From Aureispira sp. CCB-QB1 (GTDB lineage Bacteria; Bacteroidota; Bacteroidia; Chitinophagales; Saprospiraceae): a stretch of 64,000 nt of DNA. The first letter of the stretch is position 1; every line of letters begins with the position of its first letter. Location: contig NZ_JHBV01000043.1 in the NCBI RefSeq assembly GCF_000724545.1, positions 62,001 to 126,000 of the forward strand, given 5' to 3'. Below, in pieces: positions 15,429 to 24,955 of this stretch. A model generated the notes under the pieces. It worked only from the letters and a program-made list of their open reading frames with translations. It was not told the DNA's origin and made no database searches. The position numbers and the translations under genes are program-made.

Positions 15429-18023
15429 TTATTTCCCTATATTTATACTCAAACCAGCTGAGAAACGAATGGGATCTTGTGGCGAAGCTCCAAAGGAAAT
15501 AGGAGTATTGTCTGTAGTATGATAATATTTGCTATTCAATACATTGTTGATCTTAACAAAAATATCCATTGAGAATTTTCTTTTCTTGACTACCGTATAT
15601 TTAGAAAACAAATTCCATAGAACAAAAGAAGCATTTCCTACTTGGAAAAACTCACCCTCAGTATCTGTAAAACCTTCATTATAAGTACTAGAACGATAAA
15701 TCAAACTGTTATTAAGGCTAAAGTTGTAAAATTTAAACAACAAACCAGCCTTAACAGTATGTTTTGCTGTAAAAGGCAAATGTTCTAAGCCTTCTATATT
15801 GCCATCAGCATAGCTATAACTACCATGTATTCTAAATTCTGCTCGTTCTTTTCTTTCTAAAATATATCTATAATCAACCCGCAATGTAGAACCATAGCTT
15901 AAGGTATTGCTAGTAGAATTAACAGGTTTCTCGGCAGCTTTGACAGGAATGCCATTAAACGTTTGATTGATAAAATTCGTCTCATAAATAATCGAATTTT
16001 CTATTAGGTTGAAATAACTGTTTAAACTAATAGAGAAATCACCTTTGGCATATTTACTTGATAACTCAAAACTACGTACTTTTTCTGGTTTTAGTTGTTC
16101 GTTTGGAATTCTCCAAACATCTCCCTCTATGTGTGTGTACCCTCCACTTTCGTCCGCGACAGGGTAGAAGGCACCAAAGTGATCGTATTTGTGATCTGGA
16201 GAGGGTTGTAAAAAGCCTTCTCCATAAAACAGCTTAATATTAAGATTGCTCATTGGTTTGTAGACAATGCCAAGTCTAGGATTGATCGAATTATAAGCAT
16301 TAGGATCTTTAGTCGGTGCATATTCACTAATGTCAATAACTTGATCGAATCTAGCTCCCAAAGTAAGCAAAAGTTTTTTGTGCAGTTTGAGCTTGTATTC
16401 TCCAAATGCTCCTAAAATAGTCCGACGAATATAGTATAGCTCTTGATAAAGTTTTAGGCTGTTTCCATCAACATCAGTTGCATTAGTTCCTAGGTAGTAA
16501 ATATCTAAGTCAGCTGCATTTACTGTCCGCATAGGAAAGAAAACGGTAGTTTGTTGTTGGGAAATACCTCCTGTTCTAGGAAGTGCTGCTGAATATTGTC
16601 CTGTTAAACCAAAGGCAAGCTGATGTTGGTCGTTGATTTTGTAATTAAAGGTTTCAGATAGTCGAACTCCTGCATTGGTACCCACATTATAAGCATCCTG
16701 ATAATTAGAAAAAGTATTGATGATTTTGCTATTATTAGGAGTAAACATAAACGTTGCATTAAGCAATGATTTTAAGGTCCATTTTCTAGATTTTTTAGGC
16801 TTGTAAGTATGTTGAGCATTAATACTCGTCAAAGAACTTCCATATCGAGCTTCTTTCCAATAAGGAGAATAGTATGGCAAAGCACCTGTTGAACTGCTGT
16901 GTTGTTCTTGGTTGTGAAAGATACCAATATTAAAGTCTTTGAATTTTAAATTTCCTTCCACAAAATAAGAAAAACGGCTCAAATCAAAGGGTTTGATAGG
17001 AATGGTTTGTGTTGCTCCTGTAGGGTCTACTGGGCTACTAAGAATGGTTCCATTTTGCAAATACTGTTGATTGTAAAAATAAAACTCCTCAGGGTAGTGT
17101 GCATTCAAATTAACACCATCTGAGTAATAAGCCCCTCCAGACATAGCAAAAGAGACATCTTTGTTGCCCACACCAAATTGAAAGGAATTGTTGGTGGTGT
17201 TGTACATACCATAACTACTACTCAATGACAAGCCTTTGGCAGCGTCGCCTTCTTTGGTAATAATATTGATCACTCCCATATAAGCATCGGCACCGTATAA
17301 GGCAGACGCAGGACCAAGTATAATTTCAACTCGCTTGGCATATCTAATATTATAGTTTTCGGTAATGGCATATTGGTTGTTTGTCATACTATTGTATCGA
17401 ACACCATTAATCAAGATCAATATTTTTTCATTGCCATAAATACCCCTTGCAGAAATTGCATTATAGGATTGATTGCTATGACGTTCTTGTATTTCAAATT
17501 CAGGAACATCTAAGAGCAACTCATTAAGCCCCGTATAACCACGACTTTCTATGTCATCTGAAGTCACAATATATACTGTGGCTGGCGCATCCTCAATAGA
17601 TTCTTTGATACTAGAACTAGTTTCTAGAGCTATTTTTTGTTGTGCTTGAATTGAAGCATAGGAGTAAACTTCGTTGATTTCAGCAGCAGGACCTCTCACT
17701 AGCTTGATGTAAGCCAGTTTGGTTTGATCTTCCTTGACTTGTAAGCCTATCAAACGGGTTGTTTTAAAACCAAAAGCAGAGCATTCTACATCATAGATAC
17801 CAGGCTTGATATTTGAAAAAATAAATTCTCCTGCGTCTTGTGAATAAGTTTTAGTAATCTCTTTTTTATCTTCAAAATAAACGAGCTTAAGCGTTGCCCC
17901 TCGAATAGGTCTCCCAGAATCTAGATTGCTAACTAAGCCACGTATATTGCCATTGATTTCAGTCCAAGCAAATGTAATATTATAGGAAAATAATAAAAGC
18001 ATTACTATATGAATCGCCTTCAT
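15429..18023 (-). CDS. TonB-dependent outer-membrane receptor
   Basis: An 864-residue outer-membrane transporter driven by TonB. Signal peptide to about residue 19, then a carboxypeptidase-regulatory-like domain (about 24-110: GNIRGLVSNLDSGRPIRGATL). The plug domain follows at about 135-255 with YIVTSDDIESRGYTGLNELL, ISARGIYGNEKILILINGVR and GPASALYGADAYMGVINIIT. The C-terminal barrel covers the rest and ends in a hydrophobic strand with Ile-Gly-Lys. It is closer to the vitamin-B12/siderophore receptor type than to the SusC type, as there is no SusD gene nearby. The DUF4856 lipoprotein gene is 146 bases upstream on the same strand. An iron- or heme-related ligand is likely by context but not proven. 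Confidence 0.93.
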   Translation of the reverse strand: MKAIHIVMLLLFSYNITFAWTEINGNIRGLVSNLDSGRPIRGATLKLVYFEDKKEITKTYSQDAGEFIFSNIKPGIYDVECSAFGFKTTRLIGLQVKEDQTKLAYIKLVRGPAAEINEVYSYASIQAQQKIALETSSSIKESIEDAPATVYIVTSDDIESRGYTGLNELLLDVPEFEIQERHSNQSYNAISARGIYGNEKILILINGVRYNSMTNNQYAITENYNIRYAKRVEIILGPASALYGADAYMGVINIITKEGDAAKGLSLSSSYGMYNTTNNSFQFGVGNKDVSFAMSGGAYYSDGVNLNAHYPEEFYFYNQQYLQNGTILSSPVDPTGATQTIPIKPFDLSRFSYFVEGNLKFKDFNIGIFHNQEQHSSSTGALPYYSPYWKEARYGSSLTSINAQHTYKPKKSRKWTLKSLLNATFMFTPNNSKIINTFSNYQDAYNVGTNAGVRLSETFNYKINDQHQLAFGLTGQYSAALPRTGGISQQQTTVFFPMRTVNAADLDIYYLGTNATDVDGNSLKLYQELYYIRRTILGAFGEYKLKLHKKLLLTLGARFDQVIDISEYAPTKDPNAYNSINPRLGIVYKPMSNLNIKLFYGEGFLQPSPDHKYDHFGAFYPVADESGGYTHIEGDVWRIPNEQLKPEKVRSFELSSKYAKGDFSISLNSYFNLIENSIIYETNFINQTFNGIPVKAAEKPVNSTSNTLSYGSTLRVDYRYILERKERAEFRIHGSYSYADGNIEGLEHLPFTAKHTVKAGLLFKFYNFSLNNSLIYRSSTYNEGFTDTEGEFFQVGNASFVLWNLFSKYTVVKKRKFSMDIFVKINNVLNSKYYHTTDNTPISFGASPQDPIRFSAGLSINIGK

Positions 18024-18169
18024 AATTTAATAGTTCTGTTATTATTGTAGGAATAGGCTGATAAGAAACCAATACAAAAGAATGGTTTTTTACACTTTGA
18101 GTTTTGAATAAAAGATGGGAACATTTTCTATTCAATTCCTACTAGATTGGTAGATTAATAATAATGAAT

Positions 18170-19276
18170 TTATAAGCTATTTTTTACAGCTGTTAGATCG
18201 GAGAAAGCATCGGCAATCGCATCAATAGCTTTATCTATGTTTTGACCTGAAGCATTATAAAAGTCGGCATCTAAAGGATCAGGACTGCCACCTATATAAG
18301 TTAATATTAGATCTATTTCTGCGTCCGATAGGGTGGTATAAGCTCCATACCTCAACCCCATAATATTGCCATAAGCTTTGCTTAGATTATGATAATAAAG
18401 TGCTAATCTAGAAACATTGGCTTTGGCATCATTTAGGAAAGAAATACTAGTCGCAGCCATTAAGATTTCAAAAGATTTTTTCAAAGAAACACGAGCACTA
18501 TCTCTTGTCGGATAATCTTTTGCCGAAATAGCAGCACGTCCTTTCAAAAACTCATCCATGATTTTAGAGTTAGAGCCGATAATACTATTGGTTTTATCCG
18601 AATAATTGCCTAAGTAAAGCAAGTCACTTGTTGTAGAGGGAAAATCTTTTGGAACTCCAAAATAGCCAAATGCTTCATCCCAGTGGTGTTCCATATTAGT
18701 ACCTCGTCCTGCTATCACACCTTTGTTGTCAGTGTTAATTTTATTTTCACCTAGATAAACTTGAGTGATTTGATAATAAAATGTGGCACCAACCAAGAGT
18801 TTTTCTAAAACTTGCCCTAATTCTACACCATTTTCGTTTAGTAAATAGCGACCACCAGAAGCCGCATCAACCATTACACCAGAGTTGCCTACACTTGCTG
18901 CCACATTCATGTTTTGGCTAACAATTTCTAATTCTTCAATTAAGTCCTCTGCATAAAACTGTGCTTCAGGATGTGTCTTATTTTTTAGTTGAGTCGAAGC
19001 TTGATTGAGGGCTGGATTAGAAAAAGGAGCATTGGTGTTTTGATACATGTTCAGCATTGTTGCTTTGCTGATAGTTGAGATACCCGCATTACTCGCTGAT
19101 TTGACATAAGCCATAAACTCAGTAAGCATTTCAATGCGCTGGTTTTGACCTTCGTAATTGACGTTTTCAAAGTTGTAAGAACTAGGAACATCGTAAATAA
19201 TTTCTTTTTTTTCACAGGAGAAAAAACAAAGCAATGTTACTGCAAGAAATGCAATGAAGTTGTGGTTACTAAACAC
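18170..19276 (-). CDS. DUF4856 lipoprotein
   Basis: A 368-residue lipoprotein with a lipobox LCFFSC (Cys21). The body matches DUF4856, recognised from YEGQNQRIEMLTEFMAYVKSA, KTHPEAQFYAEDLI, GRGTNMEHHWDEAFGYFG, RAAISAKDYPTRD and AKANVSRLALYYHNLSKAYG. The family is typically found beside imelysin-like lipoproteins and TonB receptors that respond to iron shortage. Here the receptor follows on the same strand, but no imelysin gene is visible. The HHWDEAFGYFG segment is like the imelysin GxHxxE metal-site region, so the protein may itself bind metal. The start codon is GTG; the leader begins there and no ATG lies earlier in frame. Confidence 0.87.
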   Translation of the reverse strand: MFSNHNFIAFLAVTLLCFFSCEKKEIIYDVPSSYNFENVNYEGQNQRIEMLTEFMAYVKSASNAGISTISKATMLNMYQNTNAPFSNPALNQASTQLKNKTHPEAQFYAEDLIEELEIVSQNMNVAASVGNSGVMVDAASGGRYLLNENGVELGQVLEKLLVGATFYYQITQVYLGENKINTDNKGVIAGRGTNMEHHWDEAFGYFGVPKDFPSTTSDLLYLGNYSDKTNSIIGSNSKIMDEFLKGRAAISAKDYPTRDSARVSLKKSFEILMAATSISFLNDAKANVSRLALYYHNLSKAYGNIMGLRYGAYTTLSDAEIDLILTYIGGSPDPLDADFYNASGQNIDKAIDAIADAFSDLTAVKNSL

Positions 19277-19777
19277 GCTAAAATTTTTTATTTATAGTTA
19301 ATTAATTACTAAAGTGTTTCATTTGAACATTTAGGAATATAGACGCATTATTCGTTATAGGAGTTGGTTTGTTTTTAACCTAAAATAGGCTATAACATTG
19401 TCATCCAAGCAGATTTAACTAAATAATGAGAATAAAGTATAATTTAAAATTAAGGGCGTATTCAAAACAGCTTGAATAGAGGGGGACTAATTGCTTAACG
19501 GCACAAAAGTAGTAAAAAATATGGGAGGTGAACTTTTTTTAACAAAAAAAAACACTTTCAGAGGCTTAATAGGCAAGTATAAGAGCTTCTATTTATTGCT
19601 TTTGGAGCTTTAGTTTGTTTTTTAGTTGTTTATGTATAGGGTTTGTAAATATTTTTATGTTAATTGTATGTTAAAAGGGATTTAACCATTCAGCAAGAAG
19701 TATCGATGAAATGGACTTATTATTTGACCTTAAAGTAACTTTGGCTTATATTAAAGATTGTTGCAAGTTGATCAACT
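19277..19777. other. Intergenic gap before the DUF4856-TonB receptor pair
   Basis: A 501-base AT-rich gap that must hold the promoter of the minus-strand DUF4856 gene. I see a palindrome AAGTTGATCAACTT at 19765-19778 (touching the PrsW stop codon) and a weak Fur-like ATAATGAGAATAAAG at about 19424. No gene. Confidence 0.4.
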
Positions 19778-20479
19778 TTAGATCTTGTTTTCTTCATTAT
19801 GAGGAGAATTTTCCAAATGCAAATGAATAAGTCGGTTGGACATCCAAATTCCTATAATCAAGATGGCAAAGGCTAAAAAAGAAAGTAGAATAAAATTATT
19901 TTGGAACAAGAAAAAGTCATAAGCCCCATGAACGAGAGCGGCAGAAAAGATGCCTTGTAAATGCAAACGAAATGATTGACTAGGACTTGGGTGAAATTTT
20001 GCGAGCCCTATGTAATAGCCCATGATGACACCAAAAGCAGCATGACCAGGAACAGCCGTAAACATTCTTAAAATAGCTACATTCAAGCCCCCTTCATAGA
20101 CATACAGCACATTTTCTAAGATGGCAAATCCCATGCTAATAATTACGGCATATACAATTCCATCCATAGGCTCATCAAATTCTTCTTTGCGATAAATGTA
20201 TAACCGTAGAAAAATATATTTTGCCAATTCTTCACTTAGTCCAACAGCTATGAAGGCATAAAATGCCACTACTCTCAAGTCTAAAGATTGAGCAGGGGCA
20301 GGTATGCCCATTGCATATTCAACGGCAAGTGTCCCCATGATTGCAGGAATACAACTTAACATCCCAAACAAAAGACAAAAAAACACGTAGCGATAAGGTT
20401 CTTTTTCGTGTTTGTCTTTGTGGTAAATAAACAAAACAATCAGAATACCTGGCAATAGTGATAGTACAAAATTAAGCAT
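19778..20479 (-). CDS. PrsW family intramembrane metalloprotease
   Basis: A 233-residue membrane protein with about seven to eight hydrophobic helices. The diagnostic motifs of PrsW/glutamic-type CPBP relatives are all present: the paired Glu in GLSEELAKY, FAILENVLYVYEGG, the His in GHAAFGVIMGYYIG, and HGAYDFFLF. PrsW of Bacillus cleaves the anti-sigma factor RsiW; here no anti-sigma gene is adjacent, so the substrate is unknown. The open frame extends to a TTG at 20500, but the ATG at 20479 starts directly before the first transmembrane helix. It is followed on the same strand by nothing close and preceded by the MATE gene 84 bases away, which may be in the same transcript. Confidence 0.9.
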   Translation of the reverse strand: MLNFVLSLLPGILIVLFIYHKDKHEKEPYRYVFFCLLFGMLSCIPAIMGTLAVEYAMGIPAPAQSLDLRVVAFYAFIAVGLSEELAKYIFLRLYIYRKEEFDEPMDGIVYAVIISMGFAILENVLYVYEGGLNVAILRMFTAVPGHAAFGVIMGYYIGLAKFHPSPSQSFRLHLQGIFSAALVHGAYDFFLFQNNFILLSFLAFAILIIGIWMSNRLIHLHLENSPHNEENKI

Positions 20480-20563
20480 GGGGACGTATTTTTTAGACAA
20501 GTATTGAATTGCAAAGAGACGGCTTGTTGCTGCTAGATTGCTTTATGGCAATGATCGAAAAAG

Positions 20564-21958
20564 TTATACTTTAATGTTTTGCCAACGTTTAGAACGAAGG
20601 TACCAAATAGATGTCGCTAATGAGATAATCCAGTAGTAAAATTCTGCCATCCAAGCTGTTTCTAAACTACAACCTAAGAGATGAACGACAATATAAATAT
20701 AAGCTAGATAAAAGATAACACAGCCAATTTGAAAGAATAGGGCTTGGTTCGTTGCCCCGGTACCTACCAAGCCATTAAAATAAATGGCACCAATAGAAAA
20801 CAAAGCTAAAATAGCGGTCAAAACTCCTGTTAAACGAATGGATTTTTGAATTAAATCGACGTTGTCAGTCCCTACTCTAAGAACTACTTCTGGTGCCACA
20901 AGCATAGAAGCAGCACAAAGCATGGTCACACCAAAGGATAAAATAGCTGTTTTAGTGGTTACCTCAAACACTTCGTCTAGCTTGTTTTGCCCAATCAAAT
21001 TAGAGGCTAATGTATTAATGCTAGAAGCAAACCCCCAACAAGGAATCATAAAGAGCAAATAAACAGCTCTCATGATATTAGAAATGGCTAATTCTGTTTT
21101 TCCCATGTCCTCTATAATAATAAAGAAAATAAACCAACTGCCCATTCCTACAACAGATTGCAAGACAATAGGCATTGATAATTTGAGCTGAGCTTTGATA
21201 ATTTGAAAGTTGATTTTCGGCGGTGGTGGTGGTAAATCGTCTGTATTGTCGTCTAAAATAGTAGTATATCGGATCAATGCTTTACGACCAAAGATACCGT
21301 ATGCTCTGTTTTTTTTGTCCAATAAGATATAAACGATAAAAATAATAAAGGCCAGACCTTCTGCAATGGTACTAGCTAGTCCTGCACCAGCAATACCCAT
21401 TTCAGGAAAACCCCACTTGCCAAAAATTAAACCATAGTTTAAAAACATATTAGCGAGTCCCAATACAATAGCATTGTAAATAATAACCTGAGTGCGCGCT
21501 ACTCCTGTGTAGAGGGCAACAATAATGACCCCCGCATAACTAAAAAATATTCCAGCCGAGCGATAATCTAAATAAGCAATACAAGCAGTATAAATATCTT
21601 GGTTATTGATAAAAAGTGCAAAGAAATAATCTCCGCCGAACTGCATAAACAAAAAAAGCAACAGTGCCAAAGAAAGGGCAAAAGCTAGCATAGAATAATA
21701 GATGGGCGCAATTTTGTCTAGTTCTTGTGCTCCCATTCTCCGAGCAATCATAATCTGTCCTGCTTTGGAAAAACTATACCCAATGGAAGCAATCATTAGA
21801 TAAAATACACCGACCAAACCAATGGCACCTAATTCAATTTCGCCTACTCGACCTAAGAAAATAGTATCGGTAAGTGTAATTAAATTTTGAACAGCCGATC
21901 CAATCATAATTGGAATGGATAGCTTAAATATTTCTGAGTATGAGATGTTGGTTTTCAA
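20564..21958 (-). CDS. MATE family efflux transporter
   Basis: A 464-residue multidrug and toxin extrusion transporter, cation-antiporting, with twelve predicted helices. The N-terminus EIFKLSIPIMIGSAVQNLITLTDTIFLGRVGEIELGAIGL is typical, with the second half repeating the LSMPIVLQSVVGMGSWFIFF pattern. Residues ~237-250 are an unusual Asp/Pro-rich cytoplasmic loop (DDNTDDLPPPPPK). The start is a TTG directly before TM1; no in-frame ATG precedes it and the next ATG would cut into TM1. Upstream on the same strand, 265 bases away, is the EngB gene. Drug specificity cannot be read from the sequence. Confidence 0.93.
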   Translation of the reverse strand: MKTNISYSEIFKLSIPIMIGSAVQNLITLTDTIFLGRVGEIELGAIGLVGVFYLMIASIGYSFSKAGQIMIARRMGAQELDKIAPIYYSMLAFALSLALLLFLFMQFGGDYFFALFINNQDIYTACIAYLDYRSAGIFFSYAGVIIVALYTGVARTQVIIYNAIVLGLANMFLNYGLIFGKWGFPEMGIAGAGLASTIAEGLAFIIFIVYILLDKKNRAYGIFGRKALIRYTTILDDNTDDLPPPPPKINFQIIKAQLKLSMPIVLQSVVGMGSWFIFFIIIEDMGKTELAISNIMRAVYLLFMIPCWGFASSINTLASNLIGQNKLDEVFEVTTKTAILSFGVTMLCAASMLVAPEVVLRVGTDNVDLIQKSIRLTGVLTAILALFSIGAIYFNGLVGTGATNQALFFQIGCVIFYLAYIYIVVHLLGCSLETAWMAEFYYWIISLATSIWYLRSKRWQNIKV

Positions 21959-22223
21959 AATTGTCTATCATTTTACATTACCTCAATGCAAAAAGTTGTT
22001 TTGTGTGTTCGCTTTTAACTTTCATTTTGTGAAAAAATGATAATATATTTAACAATAGCTATATGTGTGTGCTAAACAGCATTGTATATAGTCTAACAAC
22101 ATTATTTTGAAAAAAGCGAATCAATTAAAAACTAAGCCGCACGAAGTATTAATTTTAGTGGAGTCAACCGTACTTGTGTATAGGTGTCTTAAATTTGTGT
22201 AGGGGGAATAATAAAACAAGTAC

Positions 22224-22847
22224 TTACTCCTCTAGGGTATCCTCGTAGTCATAATATTGCTCATTAAGGGTTTCTATAAACTCCAAAATAGGTTCTCGAC
22301 CCATTTTTGTCTTAGATGAAGTAATAAAGGTCTGTGGCATTTCGTTCCAATATTCTAGAAATGCTTTTTTGAACTCTTGGAAGAAGTTCTTGTTTTTGGA
22401 CGATTTCTTTTTATCATTTTTGGTAAAAACAATGACAAAAGGAACTCGATTTTCTCCCATCCAGTTGGCAAATTCAATATCTTTCTCTTGTGGAGGAATA
22501 CAGCTATCAATCAATAAAAAAGCGCATTGTAAGTTCGGACGAGAAGTAAAGTAAGTATGGATCATTTCGCGCCAAACTTGACGAGTGCGTTGAGCAATAC
22601 GTGCATAGCCATATCCGGGCAAATCAACCAAATACCAAGTGTCATCAACATCGTAGTAGTTGATGGTTTGGGTTTTTCCAGGTTGACCAGATATTTTAGC
22701 CAATGATTTGTTGTTGCAAACCATATTAATTAAAGACGATTTGCCAACATTAGAGCGACCAATAAAAGCATATTCTGGACGATCTGCGGTTGGGCATTGT
22801 TCTATTTTAGTATGACTAGATATATATTTAGAATGAAAGATTTCCAT
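22224..22847 (-). CDS. engB: Ribosome-biogenesis GTPase EngB (YihA/YsxC)
   Basis: GTPase needed for assembly of the large ribosomal subunit. The 207 residues show G1 GRSNVGKSS (30-38), G2 region GQPGKTQTINYY, G3 DLPGYG (75-80), G4 TKND in VIVFTKNDKK, and G5 TSSKT. The G4 motif is TKND where TKxDK is commonest, a mild variation also seen in other EngB proteins. Typical length. Possible co-transcription with the MATE gene downstream is doubtful because of the 265-base gap. Confidence 0.95.
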   Translation of the reverse strand: MEIFHSKYISSHTKIEQCPTADRPEYAFIGRSNVGKSSLINMVCNNKSLAKISGQPGKTQTINYYDVDDTWYLVDLPGYGYARIAQRTRQVWREMIHTYFTSRPNLQCAFLLIDSCIPPQEKDIEFANWMGENRVPFVIVFTKNDKKKSSKNKNFFQEFKKAFLEYWNEMPQTFITSSKTKMGREPILEFIETLNEQYYDYEDTLEE

Positions 22848-22908
22848 TTTTCTGAATTTTAGATAAATTTATAATTGCCAGTCTAATGTGAACGTGCTTC
22901 TTTTTTTT

Positions 22909-22973
22909 GCTAACTAAGTTGACACCTGCACGACTGTAGGGAATACGACATAATAGCAGTGTAGCTAACTATT
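22909..22973. repeat. Extragenic repeat, degenerate copy
   Basis: Contains GCTAACTAAGTTGACACCTGC, ACGACTGTAGGGAATACGAC and TAGCAGTGTAGCTAACTATT: the AGCTAAC, CGACCGTAGGGAGTAA and GTAGCAGCG modules in decayed form. Confidence 0.6.
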
Positions 22974-23208
22974 TGCATTCATTTTATTTAATCAATGCAA
23001 GTTGTTTTAATAATTTAAAAATTAGTTCTTTAGGTTGTTAGTTTTGGTTTAAAACCCAAAAATCTATCAAAAAAACTTGCACAATATAAGTGATGACCGT
23101 TATTATATAAACGGGAAGTTTTATATTTTTTCTAGTATAGAATCTATCTAGATAGACATATAGTTTAAGAATTCACAATACCTTATGGATTATTAATAAT
23201 TAATGTAG

Positions 23209-23216
23209 TAAATTTG
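23209..23216 (+). promoter_or_regulatory. Putative -7 promoter element of menG
   Basis: TAAATTTG matches the Bacteroidota -7 consensus TAnnTTTG exactly, 115 bases before the menG start codon. The -33 position (19 bases upstream) shows no clear TTTG, so the promoter is a candidate only. Confidence 0.4.
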
Positions 23217-23331
23217 TGCCTGCAAAGATAACAAGAAATATGAACCTGAAAGGGCTAGTTTCGTTTAAATTGTGGATAGGTTGATAAGATGCCTTGAATC
23301 TATTGCACAAAAATATAATTATCAATAAACT

Positions 23332-24078
23332 ATGAGCGTAAAAGAAGTAAAAGCAGAAGAAGTAAAACCATACGAAGAAAATGCCGAAAAGAAAGGTCAA
23401 GTATCGACTATGTTTAATAATATTGCGAAATACTATGACTTTCTAAATCATTTTTTGTCATTAGGGATTGATAAAAGCTGGAGAAAAAAAGCAATTGCAA
23501 CTCTACAAGAAGATGCCCCTAAAAATATTTTGGATGTAGCAACAGGAACAGGAGATTTGGCAATTGAAGCAAAACGCCAATTGAATCCTGATAAAATTAC
23601 AGGAATAGATATTTCTGTTAAAATGTTAGAAGTCGGCAATAAAAAAATACAAAAACTAGGTATAGATGACGTTATAACTCTACAAGAAGGAGATTCAGAG
23701 AATTTGCCATTTGAGGACAATACTTTTGATGCAGCAATCGTTGCTTTTGGTGTCCGTAACTTTGCAAATGTAGAAGCAGGTTTAAGAGATATGGTGCGAG
23801 TTTTGCAACCTAACTCAAAATTAGTAGTTTTGGAGTTTTCGAAACCAACTATGTTCCCGTTTAAGCAATTGTTTAATATGTATTTTAAATATATATTACC
23901 TTTCATCGGAAAAATAACTTCAAAAGACAAAAAAGCCTATGGATATCTCTATGAATCTGTTCAAGCCTTTCCTGAAGGGCAAGACTTTCTAGATTTATTA
24001 ACTAACATTGGATTAAAAAACGCAACATGCAAAAAGCTTTCATTAGGAATTTGTTCAATTTATACCGCTACAAAATAG
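23332..24078 (+). CDS. menG: Demethylmenaquinone methyltransferase MenG/UbiE
   Basis: S-adenosylmethionine-dependent methyltransferase that carries out the last step of menaquinone synthesis, methylating demethylmenaquinone. The 248 residues include the UbiE signature KYYDFLNHFLSLGIDKSWRK (33-52), the SAM site ILDVATGTGD (66-75), VAFGVRNFANVEAGL and the motif LEFSKP. The extra ~20-residue N-terminal Lys/Glu-rich segment is common in Bacteroidota members. The 3' end overlaps the next gene (porT-like) by 52 bases in a different frame. This menG-porT order is well known in the phylum. Confidence 0.95.
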   Translation: MSVKEVKAEEVKPYEENAEKKGQVSTMFNNIAKYYDFLNHFLSLGIDKSWRKKAIATLQEDAPKNILDVATGTGDLAIEAKRQLNPDKITGIDISVKMLEVGNKKIQKLGIDDVITLQEGDSENLPFEDNTFDAAIVAFGVRNFANVEAGLRDMVRVLQPNSKLVVLEFSKPTMFPFKQLFNMYFKYILPFIGKITSKDKKAYGYLYESVQAFPEGQDFLDLLTNIGLKNATCKKLSLGICSIYTATK

Positions 24079-24764
24079 CTGTAGTTGTACTACTTTTTTT
24101 TTCAGCTCCATTGGCTTCTAATGCCCAAAAAGGATCTTTTAATTACGACAATAAATTTTCTAAAAAATCCTACTATTTTGGCATTACGTTGGGCTTTAAC
24201 GCTTCTAAGTATCGAGTAGAGAAAGATTTACAACTAATCAACAACGATTCTGTCAAAACTATTAACTCGCTTTATGGACCAGGGTTCAACTTAGGGATTG
24301 TAGCAAATATCAAATTAGGAAAACGTTTTGATTTTCGTTTTTTATTGCCAACACTTTCGTTTGCAGACCGAAAATTGCAATATGTAATGACGGATAATTC
24401 TATTGTTGAAAAACGAATAGAGTCAGTTTTTCTGGAGTTTCCTGTGCATTTTAGATACAAATCAAAACCTTATAAAGATTTCCGTGTTTTTGTCGTTGGT
24501 GGAATAAAATACAGCATTGATTTGGCGTCTAATTCTCGTTCTCGAAAAGCAGAAGATTTATTAAAATTAAACCAAAGTGACTTAGCGATTGAACTAGGAG
24601 TTGGATTCCAAGTATTTTTCCCTTATTTCATTTTGTCACCAGAAATTAAGTTTTCTTATGGCGTTTTGGACATCCATGCTAGAGATGAAAATATTACATT
24701 TTCTTCTACAATAGACAAATTATTTTCTAGAGGTTTTGCCATTTCGTTGCATTTTGAAGGTTAA
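24027..24764 (+). CDS. porT: PorT-like outer-membrane barrel protein
   Basis: A 245-residue outer-membrane beta-barrel protein of the PorT family, a component associated with the type IX secretion machinery of Bacteroidota. It begins with a basic N-region and a signal peptide ending near APLASNAQKG (about residue 34). The rest has the PorT pattern of YYFGITLGFNASKYRV, GPGFNLGIVANIKLGKRFDF, FRFLLPTLSFADRKL, FLEFPVHFRYKSKP and a C-terminal strand FAISLHFEG. Position right after menG supports the assignment, since that order is conserved. No Met lies between the first ATG and the signal peptide, so the 52-base overlap with menG is probably real. The T9SS cargo gene at 6899 shows that the secretion system is in use. 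Confidence 0.85.
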   Translation: MQKAFIRNLFNLYRYKIAVVVLLFFSAPLASNAQKGSFNYDNKFSKKSYYFGITLGFNASKYRVEKDLQLINNDSVKTINSLYGPGFNLGIVANIKLGKRFDFRFLLPTLSFADRKLQYVMTDNSIVEKRIESVFLEFPVHFRYKSKPYKDFRVFVVGGIKYSIDLASNSRSRKAEDLLKLNQSDLAIELGVGFQVFFPYFILSPEIKFSYGVLDIHARDENITFSSTIDKLFSRGFAISLHFEG

Positions 24765-24799
24765 AAATAAAAAATGTAATCTTTGATAGATTAGCATAG

Positions 24800-24833
24800 A
24801 AGGATTTGGATGTACGCATTCAAATCCTTTTTT
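24800..24833 (+). terminator. Intrinsic terminator after menG-porT
   Basis: A 13-bp stem with one G-U pair, AAGGATTTGGATG (24800-24812) with CATTCAAATCCTT (24817-24829), tetraloop TACG, and then a T-run to 24833. Confidence 0.85.
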
Positions 24834-24879
24834 ATTAAAAGCTGTCTCATTTTACCAATTATAAAACAGGGGTGTCATT

Positions 24880-24887
24880 TATCTTTG
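24880..24887 (+). promoter_or_regulatory. Putative -7 promoter element
   Basis: TATCTTTG fits TAnnTTTG, 69 bases before the small secreted ORF at 24956 and just after the porT terminator. The -33 region is weak. Confidence 0.35.
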
Positions 24888-24955
24888 TGCTTGGATTTTT
24901 ATTATATAGTATTAATGAAGCTAACTATTGATTCTAAAAACTAAAATATAAATCA

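Larger units (their letters stand above)
22848..23331. other. Intergenic gap with repeat remnant and menG promoter
   Basis: A 484-base gap between divergent engB and menG. It holds a degenerate repeat at 22909-22973 and a good Bacteroidota -7 box for menG at 23209-23216. The remainder is AT-rich without other structure. Confidence 0.5.

Noticed and set aside
19424-19440. Fur-box-like sequence ATAATGAGAATAAAG upstream of DUF4856
   Set aside because: Only part of the GATAATGATAATCATTATC pattern is present and AT-rich DNA gives such matches by chance.
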